Shown here: positions 1 to 7,547 of the stretch, one piece after another
How positions within the stretch are numbered: the stretch's first letter is position 1
How the letters are laid out: every line of letters starts with the position of its first letter
Assembly: GCA_018003515.1 (NCBI GenBank)
Contig: JAGNDO010000041.1
Coordinates: 1 to 44,657 of the forward strand
Direction of reading: 5' to 3'
Length of the DNA: 44,657 bases
Origin: Caldilineaceae bacterium
GTDB taxonomy: Bacteria; Chloroflexota; Anaerolineae; Caldilineales; Caldilineaceae
The notes under the pieces: generated by a model
The model's input: only the letters and a program-made list of their open reading frames with translations
Database searches by the model: none
Told to the model about the DNA's origin: nothing
Made by a program: the position numbers and the translations under genes

Positions 1-131
1 TGCCTGGCGACAACGTCAACATGAAGGTGGAGTTGATCTCCCCCGTGGCGTTGGAGAACGGCAGCCGCTTCGCCATCCGCGAGGGTGGGCGCACGGTTGG
101 CGCTGGCGTCATCACCTCGATTATCAAATAA
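1..131 (+). CDS. tuf: Elongation factor Tu, C-terminal end (partial)
   Basis: The window opens inside this gene; the last 42 codons are present, read from base 3 and ending in TAA at 129-131. They match domain 3 of EF-Tu, the GTPase that delivers aminoacyl-tRNA to the ribosome: a PGDNV start, [18 protein letters not shown], and the family-typical [10 protein letters not shown] near the end. It lies upstream of tRNA-Trp, secE and nusG, a common bacterial order. A strong hairpin follows. Confidence 0.95.
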   Translation, partial: PGDNVNMKVELISPVALENGSRFAIREGGRTVGAGVITSIIK

Positions 132-139
132 GTGCTTTT

Positions 140-170
140 CCGGCTGGGGTTGATGATTAACCCCAGCCGG
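140..170 (+). terminator. Hairpin after tuf
   Basis: A perfect 12-bp stem (140-151 with 159-170) and 7-nt loop lie 9 nt after the tuf stop. Only three T follow, so it could be a weak terminator or a processing site ahead of tRNA-Trp. Confidence 0.6.
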
Positions 171-175
171 TTTGA

Positions 176-248
176 AGGCGAGTAGCTCAACTGGCAGAGC
201 GGTGGTCTCCAAAACCACAGGTTGCGGGTTCAAGTCCTGCCTCGCCTG
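176..248 (+). tRNA. tRNA-Trp (CCA)
   Basis: A complete cloverleaf is visible: acceptor 176-182 pairs with 241-247, D-arm GCTC/GAGC, anticodon stem GTGGT/ACCAC around loop CTCCAAA with anticodon CCA at 209-211, T-arm with TTCAAGT loop, and discriminator G at 248. The 3' CCA is not encoded in full. tRNA-Trp between tuf and secE is a known arrangement. Confidence 0.95.
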
Positions 249-257
249 CCTAGACAT

Positions 258-286
258 GGCCACCGGTGCAAACCGGTGGCCGTTTT
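258..286 (+). terminator. Intrinsic terminator after tRNA-Trp
   Basis: A 10-bp perfect stem (258-267 with 272-281), a GCAA tetraloop at 268-271, then GTTTT. Confidence 0.75.
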
Positions 287-339
287 CGGCAAAAAGAATG
301 TTTTTATTCGGAAGTTTCATTCAGTGACGGGGGCATACC

Positions 340-552
340 GTGAGCCGCTCCGCAGCAGTTAAGACAGACAACGCCTTGGTGCATTATTTCAAAAATGTGC
401 GTGCCGAGGTCTCTAAAGTGACTTGGCCGACCCGGGAAGAGGGCACGCGTTTGACCATTGTGGTGATGGCTGTGACTGTCGCCTCGGCCCTTTTTCTGTT
501 TGGTTTTGATTCACTCTTCAGCCTCATCATTACTTGGTTGATCTCGCTGTAA
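340..552 (+). CDS. secE: Preprotein translocase subunit SecE
   Basis: A 70-residue protein with GTG start. SecE is the small subunit that clamps SecY in the SecYEG channel of the cytoplasmic membrane. The amphipathic segment with the family signature (FKNVRAEVSKVTWPTREE, about residues 17-34) is followed by a single transmembrane helix (about 38-68). This is the short single-helix form found in most bacteria outside the enterics. nusG follows about 140 bp downstream, the near-universal pairing. Confidence 0.95.
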   Translation: MSRSAAVKTDNALVHYFKNVRAEVSKVTWPTREEGTRLTIVVMAVTVASALFLFGFDSLFSLIITWLISL

Positions 553-689
553 CAGTTTGGGTTGTATGATTTGAATCGTATGATTTGACTGTTGCAGCCT
601 TGCAGCAGGTTGTTTGGGTGTAGTCGGGAGAAACCCGCCCCTCGGCGCTCTTCGTCGACAGATACCCCGGTAAGATAAGGGAGGTGCTC

Positions 690-1325
690 GTGGCAAGCGA
701 GCAAAAAGATGTACAAGGTGCAGCCCTAAGCGAAGCAGAACTGGCGGCGTTGGATGCTGAAATCCAGGCCCAATTAGACGCGGAAGATGCTGAAACCGAA
801 CTCAAGGCAGAATGGTTTGTGATTCATGGCTATTCGGGCATGGAAAACAAGGTCAAGAAGAACTTGGAGCATCGCGCCGAATCTATGGGCATGACCGACC
901 GCATTTTGGAAGTGGTGGTGCCCACAGAGACCGAAATCGAGATCCGCAAGGGTGTTCGTAAAGAAGTCGAACGCCGGGTCTTTCCGGGCTATATCCTGGT
1001 CAATATGATTATGGATGAAGATAGCTGGTATGTCGTCCGCAATACCCCTGGCGTCACCGGTTTTGTGGGCATGGGCAACAAGCCCACCGCCCTCACCCAG
1101 GCCGAAGTCGATCAGATCATGAAGCGGATCGAATCGGATCAGCCCAAAGTCAAGGTCAGCTTTGCCGTGGGTGAGCATGTGCGTATTACCGGCGGCCCCT
1201 TCACCGAGTTTTCGGGCTTGGTGAACGAGATATACCCCGACCGGGGCAAGGCGCGCATCATGGTCAGTTTCTTCAACCGGGAAACCCCGGTGGAAGTGGA
1301 TCTGGTCCAGTTGGATCGGGAGTAA
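690..1325 (+). CDS. nusG: Transcription termination/antitermination factor NusG
   Basis: NusG binds RNA polymerase and links it to Rho or the ribosome. I place the start at GTG 690 (211 aa): AAGGGAGG at 677-684 is an excellent ribosome binding site for it, whereas the GTG at 684 would overlap that site. After an acidic N-terminal extension (about 40 residues) comes the NGN domain (WFVIHGYSGMENKVKKNLEHR; FPGYILVNM; VRNTPGVTGFVG) and a C-terminal KOW domain (VGEHVRITGGPFTEFSG). rho is also in this window at 35.8 kb. Confidence 0.96.
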   Translation: MASEQKDVQGAALSEAELAALDAEIQAQLDAEDAETELKAEWFVIHGYSGMENKVKKNLEHRAESMGMTDRILEVVVPTETEIEIRKGVRKEVERRVFPGYILVNMIMDEDSWYVVRNTPGVTGFVGMGNKPTALTQAEVDQIMKRIESDQPKVKVSFAVGEHVRITGGPFTEFSGLVNEIYPDRGKARIMVSFFNRETPVEVDLVQLDRE

Positions 1326-1472
1326 TTCCCATCTCCGCTGGGGTTGGATTATTGGATAGCGTAGTTTTTGAGCAAATTTGGCAGTTTACCCATTTAGCGC
1401 TGACAACTGGGAGCCGAACCGGTCACTGCCAACCCGGAATGGCGTTTACCAGGTCAGAAGGAGTGAAAGATC

Positions 1473-1898
1473 ATGGCAAAGAAACTTAAAGTAGTCGTTA
1501 AATTGCAGATTCCCGCAGGCAAGGCCAACCCGGCCCCGCCCGTGGGTACCGCGCTTGGCCCCCACGGGGTCAACATCATGGGCTTCTGCAAGGAATACAA
1601 TGCCCGTACCCAACAGCTGATCGGCCAGATCATCCCGGCCGAAATCTCCGTCTTCACCGATGGTTCCTTCACCTTCGTCATCAAGACAGCACCGGCCGCG
1701 GACATGATCAAAAAAGCCGCTGGTGTGCCTCGGGGCAGTGCAGAACCTAACAAGACCAAGGTGGGCAAGATCACCCAGCAGCAGGTGCGAGAAATCGCTG
1801 AGGCCAAGATGGCCGACCTGAATGCGCGTGATTTGGAGATGGCCATGCGCATGATCGCTGGCTCTGCCCGCAGCATGGGCATCAACGTAGTGGAGTAG
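1473..1898 (+). CDS. rplK: 50S ribosomal protein L11
   Basis: A 141-residue protein of standard length for L11, which forms the GTPase-associated stalk base with 23S rRNA. The N-terminal half has [27 protein letters not shown] and the C-terminal rRNA-binding half has [11 protein letters not shown]. The ribosome binding site AGAAGGAG lies just upstream of ATG 1473. rplA follows, giving the conserved L11-L1 pair. Confidence 0.97.
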   Translation: MAKKLKVVVKLQIPAGKANPAPPVGTALGPHGVNIMGFCKEYNARTQQLIGQIIPAEISVFTDGSFTFVIKTAPAADMIKKAAGVPRGSAEPNKTKVGKITQQQVREIAEAKMADLNARDLEMAMRMIAGSARSMGINVVE

Positions 1899-1995
1899 GC
1901 TTGGCCAACAGTCTGGATGGAGTTGGTGGATACCGATCAACAATCATTTTTGTGTGGGAGGGCTTTGCCCGCTATGACCACAGAGGAGTTATGTT

Positions 1996-2712
1996 ATGCC
2001 TAAGCATGGAAAACGCTATAACGAAATCCGGGGCAAGATAGATCGTCAGCAGTATTATTCCCCGGAAGAAGCCGTCACCCTGGTCAAGCAGAATGCCAAC
2101 GCCAAGTTTGACGAGAGCATCGAAGTCCACCTCAACACGGGTGTGGATCCCCGCTACGCTGACCAGCAGGTGCGTGGTGTGGTAACCCTGCCCAACGGCA
2201 CGGGCCGCTCGGTGCGCATCCTGGTCTTTGCCGGCCCGGACGGTGCGCCTTTGGCCACGGAAGCCGGAGCCGACTATGTGGGCGGCGATGATCTGGCTGC
2301 TCAGATTATGGGCGGTTGGACCGACTTTGACGTTGTTCTGGCCACCCCGGACATGATGCGCGTCGTGGGTCGTTTGGGTCGTGTCCTCGGTCCCCGAGGC
2401 ATGATGCCCAGCCCCAAGGCTGGCACCATCGTCCCGGCGGAAGATCTGCCCCGCATCATCAACGAGACCCGCTTGGGCCGTGTGGAGTTCCGGGTTGACA
2501 AGACCTCCAACATCCACGCCCCCATCGGCAAAGCCAGCTTTAGCGAAGAGAAGCTGATGGGCAACCTGTCCGCCTTCATGGAGGCCATTGCGACCGCCCG
2601 GCCCGCTGGTGTCAAGGGGATCTACCTCAAGCGAGTGACCCTGACCAGCACAATGGGGCCTGGGGTCAAGGTGGACACCAACACCGCCCTCAACCTGCGG
2701 TATGAAGGGTAA
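1996..2712 (+). CDS. rplA: 50S ribosomal protein L1
   Basis: A 238-residue protein, typical for L1, which binds 23S rRNA at the mobile L1 stalk and in many bacteria represses its own operon. Visible signatures include KHGKRYNE at the N-terminus, the LGPRGMMPSPKAGT segment in the middle and KGIYLKRVTLTSTMGPGVKVD at the end. AGAGGAG lies 8 nt before ATG 1996. A hairpin follows the gene. Confidence 0.97.
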   Translation: MPKHGKRYNEIRGKIDRQQYYSPEEAVTLVKQNANAKFDESIEVHLNTGVDPRYADQQVRGVVTLPNGTGRSVRILVFAGPDGAPLATEAGADYVGGDDLAAQIMGGWTDFDVVLATPDMMRVVGRLGRVLGPRGMMPSPKAGTIVPAEDLPRIINETRLGRVEFRVDKTSNIHAPIGKASFSEEKLMGNLSAFMEAIATARPAGVKGIYLKRVTLTSTMGPGVKVDTNTALNLRYEG

Positions 2713-2722
2713 TGGATTCAAA

Positions 2723-2761
2723 ATAGAACGCGGATCCGTTCGAGCGTCATCCGCGTTCTAT
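2723..2761 (+). terminator. Hairpin after rplA
   Basis: A 13-bp perfect stem (2723-2735 with 2749-2761) and 13-nt loop lie 10 nt after the rplA stop. No T-run follows at once, so it may terminate, or process the rplKA message away from rplJL. Confidence 0.55.
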
Positions 2762-2791
2762 GTGAGAATTGTTTTGCAGCGAAGATGAGAT

Positions 2792-2820
2792 TTGCCTCTC
2801 GTCTTCGAAGTCAGTATACT
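2792..2820 (+). promoter_or_regulatory. Candidate sigma70 promoter for rplJL
   Basis: TTGCCT (2792-2797), 17-bp spacer, TATACT (2815-2820). It sits after the rplA hairpin and before the L10 leader, so rplJL would be a separate transcription unit. Confidence 0.5.
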
Positions 2821-2877
2821 GATACAGTTTGTGTGAAGTTAAAGTGAATATTCGGCTTTCATGTCGATATGTGCTGT

Positions 2878-3048
2878 AGACAGCAGGCGTCTCTCAATCT
2901 TGAGGGACTTAAGGGCCTTTGGGCCACCTGCCGAGGTGCTGGACGACGCCGACAAGCGCGGAGATTCGAGTGGCTGATGCCACTGTTTTTCCTGCGCCCA
3001 GGCTTTGTGTCATCCACGCCCCTGTGTCTTTAGCACGGGGGCTTTTTT
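2878..3048 (+). promoter_or_regulatory. Ribosomal protein L10 leader with attenuator
   Basis: The 435-nt gap before rplJ holds an L10-type leader. The core around 2925-2942 (GCCACCTGCCGAGGTGCTGG) resembles the L10-L12 binding segment of known leaders. It ends in an intrinsic terminator: GCCCCTGTG (3018-3026) pairs with CACGGGGGC (3034-3042), then six T. In the known family, L10(L12)4 binding to the leader shuts down rplJL expression. The match is by eye; a covariance-model search would settle it. Confidence 0.75.
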
Positions 3049-3148
3049 ATTGGCCCACGATCTGCAAGCCCTTAGTTGTGTTATGGGGGGTCACACCGGA
3101 GGGTGGATTGCTCAAACACAAGACTACACAAGAAAGGAGAAGTTGCAC

Positions 3149-3685
3149 TTGGCCATTTCACGAGCAAAGAAAGAACAGTTGGTCCAACGATACGGCGAGT
3201 TGATTGCAAACTCATCGGCACTCGTATTTACGGATTACCGAGGCACCCGAGTGCCCCAGGTACAAGCCCTGCGTGGGAAAATGGGTGACCACTCTGCCGT
3301 CTATGCGGTAGTCAAAAACACCCTGTTGGGGATTGCCATGCGTCAGGCCGGGATCGATGTGGAGACCGATCTGCTGTCTGGCACCAATGGTGTGGTCTTT
3401 TTGGGCGAGGACATCGGCAAAGGTGTCAAAGCCCTGAAGGATTGGCTGAAGGAATCCAAGATCACGACGATGGTGATCAAGGGTGCTGTGCTGGAAAATT
3501 CAGCCTTGGATGTAACAGGTGCCGAAGCTTTGGCGGACCTGCCCACCAAGGAACAGATGCTGGCGAAGGTTCTGGGCACCATCAACGCCCCGGCCTCCAC
3601 TCTGGTGCGCATCATTTCTGCGCCTCAATCCAGTTTGGTACGGGTGATCAACGCCCACGTCGAAAGTCAAAAGGAAGCAGCCTAA
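3149..3685 (+). CDS. rplJ: 50S ribosomal protein L10
   Basis: L10 anchors the L7/L12 stalk. The frame is open far upstream, but the likely start is TTG 3149: GAAAGGAG (3132-3139) lies 9 nt before it and the protein then begins MAISRAKKEQLVQRYGEL, giving 178 aa, normal for the family. The conserved VFTDYRGTRVPQVQALR and VKNTLLGIAMRQAG segments follow, and the C-terminus (about 130-178) is the L12-binding helix region. It is preceded by its leader and followed by rplL. Confidence 0.93.
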   Translation: MAISRAKKEQLVQRYGELIANSSALVFTDYRGTRVPQVQALRGKMGDHSAVYAVVKNTLLGIAMRQAGIDVETDLLSGTNGVVFLGEDIGKGVKALKDWLKESKITTMVIKGAVLENSALDVTGAEALADLPTKEQMLAKVLGTINAPASTLVRIISAPQSSLVRVINAHVESQKEAA

Positions 3686-3789
3686 TTCTCCGCCTTGTGG
3701 TGACCTTTGGTGACTAAAAGGCAACAAGAGAATAGGCTGTACAAGCAAAGTATGCAAGATCTATTTCTATCAATATGGAGGAGTTTCAA

Positions 3790-4164
3790 ATGGCAGATCT
3801 GAATGCAATCAAGGAACAATTGGACGGCCTGACCCTGTTGGAGGCCGCCGCGTTGGTCAAGATGTTGGAGTCCGCCTGGGGTGTGAGCGCTGCGGCCCCT
3901 GTGGCCATGGCCGCCGCCGGCCCGGCTGCCGTCGCCGAAGAGGTGGAAGAGCAGACCGAGTTCGACGTCATCCTCAAGGATGTGGGTGCCAAGAAGATCA
4001 ACGTGATTAAGGCCGTGCGCGCCGTCACCAACCTGGGCCTGAAAGAGGCCAAGGAGCTGGTTGAGAGCGCCCCCGCCGCCGTTGTCCAGGCTGTGAGCAA
4101 GGAAGTGGCGGCTGACGTCAAGGCCAAGCTCGAAGCCGAAGGTGCCGTCGCCGAGATCAAGTAG
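3790..4164 (+). CDS. rplL: 50S ribosomal protein L7/L12
   Basis: A 124-residue protein that forms the ribosomal stalk and recruits translation GTPases. The ribosome binding site GGAGGAG (3776-3782) fixes the start at ATG 3790 rather than at ATG 3775. An N-terminal dimerisation helix pair (about 1-30), an Ala-rich hinge (about 33-53) and the globular C-terminal domain ([34 protein letters not shown]) are all present. A very strong terminator follows; rpoB/rpoC, the usual neighbours, are not next. Confidence 0.96.
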   Translation: MADLNAIKEQLDGLTLLEAAALVKMLESAWGVSAAAPVAMAAAGPAAVAEEVEEQTEFDVILKDVGAKKINVIKAVRAVTNLGLKEAKELVESAPAAVVQAVSKEVAADVKAKLEAEGAVAEIK

Positions 4165-4193
4165 GTTTCTCGACAGGCAGAATACCATGAAAC

Positions 4194-4239
4194 AAAGACG
4201 CAGGGGGGATGATCTCAGGATCATCCCCCCTGCGTCTTT
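4194..4239 (+). terminator. Strong hairpin terminator after rplL
   Basis: A 21-bp perfect stem (4194-4214 with 4219-4239) with a TCAG loop. It sits between rplL and mtnA and should insulate them. Confidence 0.85.
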
Positions 4240-4259
4240 ACTAAAAGAGGAGATGAGAG

Positions 4260-5378
4260 ATGAATGTAGACGGCAAACATTTTCGTACCATTTGGCTCAA
4301 ACCGAACGACTCGGCCACGGTACAGATCATCGATCAGCGCCATCTACCCCACGATTTCGTGGTGGAAGATCTGATGTCGGTGGATCAAATGGCCACGGCG
4401 ATCAAGGATATGCACGTACGGGGAGCCGGGCTGATTGGGGCTGCGGCCGGCTATGGCATGTATATTGCCGCCCTCACCGCGCCCAGGGATGATCTGGGTG
4501 GCTTTATGCGGGCCGTGACGGCGGCGGGTGCGCAGCTCAAGGCCACACGCCCCACTGCGGTCAATCTGGCCTGGGCGGTGGACCGTCAACTGGCGGCCTT
4601 GGCGCAGGCAGAGGCCCGAATTGCCGCCCGCATCGAGACAACGCTGAAGATGGCCCACGCCATCGCTGACGAGGACGCAGCCTTCTGTCGGCGCATCGGC
4701 GAGCATGGGGTGGCCCTGATCGAGGAGATCAGCCGGCGCAAAGGCGGCGAGCCGGTCAATATCCTCACCCATTGCAATGCGGGCTGGCTGGCCTTTGTGG
4801 ACTATGGCAGCGCCACCGCCCCCATCTATGCCGCCCATGATCGGGGCATCCCCGTGCATGTGTGGGTGGACGAGACCCGGCCCCGCAACCAGGGCGCCCG
4901 GCTCACCGCCTGGGAGTTGGGCCAGCACGGCGTGCCCCACCATGTGATCGTGGACAATGTGGGCGGCCATTTGATGCAGCATGGGCAGGTGGATCTGGTC
5001 ATCACCGGCACGGACCGCACCACCTATAGCGGGGATGTAGCCAACAAGATCGGAACCTATCTCAAGGCCCTGGCCGCCCACGACAATGGCATCCCCTTCT
5101 ATGTGGCCCTGCCCTCCTCCACCTTTGATTGGGAGATCGAGGATGGGCTGACCATCCCCATCGAGCAACGGAGCGCGGACGAGGTGCGCACCATCCTGGG
5201 CCGCCACGCCGGGGAGACCAAGCAGATTCTTCTCACCCCAGAGCAGAGTCCCGCGGTCAACTACGCCTTCGACGTCACCCCCCGCCGCCTGGTCACCGGG
5301 CTGATCAGCGAACGGGGCATCTGCGCCGCCTCTGCCGAGGGCGTATTGGGGTTGTACCCGGAGATGCGCAAGGGGTAA
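4260..5378 (+). CDS. mtnA: S-methyl-5-thioribose-1-phosphate isomerase (MtnA/eIF2B-like)
   Basis: A 372-residue member of the MtnA/eIF2B-alpha family, which converts methylthioribose-1-phosphate to the ribulose form in methionine salvage. RGAGLIGAAAGYGMYIA (about 54-70), HCNAGWLA with the expected catalytic Cys172, DETRPRNQGARLTAWEL (about 204-220) and TGTDRTTYSGDVANKIGTY with the catalytic Asp252 all match the isomerase rather than eIF2B regulatory subunits. GAGGAGATGAG lies just before ATG 4260. No other methionine-salvage gene is next to it, so ribose-1,5-bisphosphate isomerase activity cannot be excluded. Confidence 0.85.
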   Translation: MNVDGKHFRTIWLKPNDSATVQIIDQRHLPHDFVVEDLMSVDQMATAIKDMHVRGAGLIGAAAGYGMYIAALTAPRDDLGGFMRAVTAAGAQLKATRPTAVNLAWAVDRQLAALAQAEARIAARIETTLKMAHAIADEDAAFCRRIGEHGVALIEEISRRKGGEPVNILTHCNAGWLAFVDYGSATAPIYAAHDRGIPVHVWVDETRPRNQGARLTAWELGQHGVPHHVIVDNVGGHLMQHGQVDLVITGTDRTTYSGDVANKIGTYLKALAAHDNGIPFYVALPSSTFDWEIEDGLTIPIEQRSADEVRTILGRHAGETKQILLTPEQSPAVNYAFDVTPRRLVTGLISERGICAASAEGVLGLYPEMRKG

Positions 5379-5424
5379 ACGACGCGTCGAGAAGATTGCC
5401 GACACGTTTGACTGTGGACATTCT

Positions 5425-5470
5425 AAACAAGAAGCGACCCGGTCACAGATGACCGGGTCGCTTCTTGTTT
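5425..5470. terminator. Bidirectional hairpin terminator
   Basis: A 21-bp perfect stem (5425-5445 with 5450-5470) with a CAGA loop, A-rich on one side and T-rich on the other. It lies between the convergent mtnA and ribbon-helix-helix genes and can serve both. Confidence 0.85.
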
Positions 5471-5477
5471 GGTGATA

Positions 5478-5714
5478 TCAATGACGATCTCTCTGTGCCC
5501 ATTCAACCGCGTCGGCCACGGTTTGCAGGATTTCCTGTTGATCGCTGCCTTGATTTCGCTTTTTGATCTGAGCTACCTGCAAGTGGAAGAGCTTCTCTTT
5601 TACAGCACCCTCAACAAAACGGGAAAAATCCCCCCTTTTGCCACCAGCTTGGGATAGAAACGAGCGCAATGCTTTATCTGTTTCTTCGGATACGACCAGA
5701 GACCAGCGAATCAT
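5478..5714 (-). CDS. Orphan ribbon-helix-helix protein (antitoxin-like)
   Basis: A 78-residue protein. The N-terminal part (MIRWSLVVSEETDKALRSFL, then GDFSRFVEGAVKEKLF) has the beta strand followed by two helices of a CopG/MetJ-type ribbon-helix-helix, a DNA-binding fold common in antitoxins. GGAGG seven bases before ATG 5714 fixes the start. No PIN or other toxin gene is adjacent: mtnA lies on one side and tRNA-Thr on the other. It may be an orphan antitoxin or a small regulator; the partner is not visible. Confidence 0.65.
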   Translation of the reverse strand: MIRWSLVVSEETDKALRSFLSQAGGKRGDFSRFVEGAVKEKLFHLQVAQIKKRNQGSDQQEILQTVADAVEWAQRDRH

Positions 5715-5765
5715 CACGAATCCTCCAGTGGGTGGCGAGTCACCCCTTCACCCGCTCACCCGCTC

Positions 5766-5804
5766 AAAAAAAATGCCCCACCGAAAAGCCCGGCAGGGCA
5801 TTTT
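5766..5804 (-). terminator. Intrinsic terminator of tRNA-Thr
   Basis: Read on the minus strand, a 9-bp stem (5796-5804 with 5770-5778) is followed by a run of T directly after the tRNA. Confidence 0.75.
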
Positions 5805-5812
5805 ATATCCTA

Positions 5813-5888
5813 TGGAGCCGCTGATCGGATTTGAACCGATGACCTACGCTTTACGAGAGCGTCGCTCTACCAACTGAGCTACAGCGGC
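5813..5888 (-). tRNA. tRNA-Thr (CGT)
   Basis: On the minus strand: acceptor GCCGCTG from 5888, D-arm GCTC/GAGC, anticodon stem ACGCT/AGCGT around loop CTCGTAA (anticodon CGT), T-loop TTCAAAT, discriminator T, and an encoded CCA at 5815-5813. It is a single-gene unit with its own promoter and terminator. Confidence 0.95.
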
Positions 5889-5910
5889 AAACAGCCAAGT
5901 GACCTGTCAA

Positions 5911-5939
5911 AGTATAGCCAAAAGCCACCTGGATGACAA
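5911..5939 (-). promoter_or_regulatory. Promoter of tRNA-Thr
   Basis: Minus strand: TTGTCA (5939-5934), 17-bp spacer, TATACT (5916-5911), ending 22 nt before the tRNA 5' end. Confidence 0.65.
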
Positions 5940-5944
5940 ATTTG

Positions 5945-6019
5945 GAGGGGTGAAGGGGTGAGCGGGTGAAGGGGTGAGTCGCTTTCCAGCGAGGCTCACC
6001 CCTTCACCCGCTCACCGCT
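5945..6019. repeat. Inverted repeat of GGGTGA-type tandem units
   Basis: Tandem 7-8 bp units (GGGTGAAG, GGGTGAGC) on the left arm face their complement on the right arm, giving a stem of about 20 bp around a loop near 5980-5993. The same unit recurs at 5739-5765, 29401-29430, 40418-40472, 42556-42586 and 42963-42987. It lies downstream of efp and could act as its terminator. Confidence 0.8.
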
Positions 6020-6030
6020 CATTTTTCAGC

Positions 6031-6588
6031 CTAGACACGAGTCACGTAGCGGCCATCTCGGGTGTCGATGCGGATGGTGTCGCCTTCCTTCACGAACATG
6101 GGTACATCCAGTTGGTAGCCGGTTACCACCCGCACCTTTTTGGAGGGGCTGTTGGCGGTATCACCGGCCACGGCAAACTCGGCCCATTCCACTTCCAGAT
6201 CCACCGTGGTGGGCAGGGTGACGGTGATGGGCTCGGTATCGTAGAAATCCACTTCGATGATCTGGTTGTCCGTCATAAAGTCCACGGCATCTTCCAGGGT
6301 CTCTTTGTTCAAGATGATCTGTTCGTAGGTCTCCGTATCCATGAAGAAGTAGAGATCCCCGTCATGGTAGAGATATTGCATCTCCTTGCCTTCCAACCGC
6401 ACATCGGTCAACCGGGTGCCGTTGTTATAGGTCTTTTCCACTGTGGAGCCGGTGCGCACATTGCGTACCTTCAGCCGAATGGTTGCCCCGCCCCGAGCCA
6501 CCTTGATGTGCTGGAAGTCCATCACTTTCCACAGGTGACCATCCTCTTCGTACATATTTCCCTTGCGTAACGTTGCTACTTCAGCCAT
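6031..6588 (-). CDS. efp: Translation elongation factor P
   Basis: A 185-residue, full-length three-domain EF-P, which relieves ribosome stalling at polyproline. The N-terminal KOW-like domain carries the loop QHIKVARGG; the middle OB domain has QYLYHDGDLYFFMDTETYEQ, and the C-terminal domain has ATEWS-like positions ending in VKEGDTIRIDTRDGRYVTRV. The loop-tip residue is Arg32, the position modified by rhamnose in EarP systems and by lysine derivatives at Lys34 in E. coli; no modification enzyme is visible nearby. It has its own promoter about 130 nt upstream. Confidence 0.95.
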   Translation of the reverse strand: MAEVATLRKGNMYEEDGHLWKVMDFQHIKVARGGATIRLKVRNVRTGSTVEKTYNNGTRLTDVRLEGKEMQYLYHDGDLYFFMDTETYEQIILNKETLEDAVDFMTDNQIIEVDFYDTEPITVTLPTTVDLEVEWAEFAVAGDTANSPSKKVRVVTGYQLDVPMFVKEGDTIRIDTRDGRYVTRV

Positions 6589-6722
6589 AAAAAACCTGTC
6601 CTTGTCCTATATCTTCAAATTTGCTTTGCATTATCAGCCCCGGACAAAACAAGAGCACCCTGCCCAAAGCAGACTGCTCCACTTTTCCCGAATGGGGGTC
6701 AGTCGGTCGCTGACCACCCATC

Positions 6723-6752
6723 ATTATATGCCAGGGGTTGATGGGGTGTCAA
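6723..6752 (-). promoter_or_regulatory. Consensus promoter of efp
   Basis: Minus strand: TTGACA (6752-6747), 18-bp spacer, TATAAT (6728-6723). Both hexamers are perfect matches. It implies a leader of about 130 nt before the efp ATG. Confidence 0.75.
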
Positions 6753-6754
6753 AG

Positions 6755-6819
6755 CGTGATGAGTGATGAGTAATGAGTAATGGGTGATGGGTATCACCCA
6801 TTACTCATCACTCATCACG
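6755..6819. repeat. Inverted repeat of GTGATGA-type heptamers
   Basis: Five near-identical heptamers (GTGATGA twice, then GTAATGA, GTAATGG, GTGATGG) are followed by their inverted complement, forming an imperfect hairpin between ruvA and the efp promoter. Different in sequence but alike in design to the other hairpin repeats of the window. Confidence 0.75.
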
Positions 6820-6821
6820 TT

Positions 6822-7412
6822 CTACCGATCAAACTGGCTGAGGGCCAGACGCAGGCGGTCTTCGATGCCCACGACTTCTTTGGGCAGGGCTTGAACCGCC
6901 CGCTGGGCTTCTACGACGCTGTAGCCCAGGGCGATCAGGGCCTCGATCACGTCGCTGTCCATCTCCATGCTTTGGGCCAGACCCACCAATTCGGAGGTGG
7001 GGACGCCGACTTTGTCTCGCAGATCCAGCACGATCTTCTCGGCTGTGCGCTTGCCGATGCCGGGCACCCGGGCCAGGAGGGCCGGTTCCCGGTTGCCGAT
7101 GGCCAGCCGCAGGGCATCTGGGGCCAGGCTGCTGAGGGCGGAGAGGGCCACCTTGGGGCCGACGCCGCTGACGCCCAGGAGCAGCTCAAACAGGGTCAGC
7201 TCGTCGTCACTCTCGAAGCCGTAAAGACTCAGGTCGTCTTCCCGCACCTGGAGATAGGTGTGCAGGGTCACCTTTTCTTCTGGGCGGAAGCGGACCAGGG
7301 TGGGTTCGGGCGCGAAGACTTTGAAGCCGATGCCGCCCAGCCCGCTCCCCACATCCAGGATCAGGTAGTTTTTTCCCCGCCCCATCACAACGCCCCGAAT
7401 TAGTCGAATCAC
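6822..7412 (-). CDS. ruvA: Holliday junction helicase subunit RuvA
   Basis: A 196-residue RuvA, the tetrameric Holliday-junction-binding subunit that targets RuvB. The N-terminal OB fold (MIRLIRGVV; TYLQVREDDLSLYGF) is followed by two helix-hairpin-helix motifs (LLGVSGVGPKVALSALSS and LARVPGIGKRTAEKIVLDLRDKV), a linker and the small C-terminal RuvB-binding domain. ruvC is two genes upstream on the same strand, separated by a response regulator; ruvB is not in the window. Confidence 0.95.
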   Translation of the reverse strand: MIRLIRGVVMGRGKNYLILDVGSGLGGIGFKVFAPEPTLVRFRPEEKVTLHTYLQVREDDLSLYGFESDDELTLFELLLGVSGVGPKVALSALSSLAPDALRLAIGNREPALLARVPGIGKRTAEKIVLDLRDKVGVPTSELVGLAQSMEMDSDVIEALIALGYSVVEAQRAVQALPKEVVGIEDRLRLALSQFDR

Positions 7413-7445
7413 GATCTTTATCCAATCTTTTCAAAAAAAGCGAAC

Positions 7446-7533
7446 CGCCGAGAACACAGAGATTTGCAGAGAAGCGCAGAAAAAAACGAGTCACCCCTTC
7501 TGCGGTTTTCTGCTCTTCTCTGCGTTCTCGGCG
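7446..7533. repeat. Inverted repeat with AGAACACAGAG units
   Basis: The arms CGCCGAGAAC...GCAGAAAA (7446-7481) and its complement (7506-7533) pair, with an 8-bp insertion in the left arm. It fills the gap between ruvA and the response regulator and resembles the CACAAAGAA repeat at 43.6 kb. Confidence 0.7.
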
Positions 7534-7547
7534 ATTAAATTTATTTC

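Noticed and set aside
2919..3288. Open frames within the L10 leader
   Set aside because: They run through the attenuator hairpin and share no homology; the leader explains the sequence.
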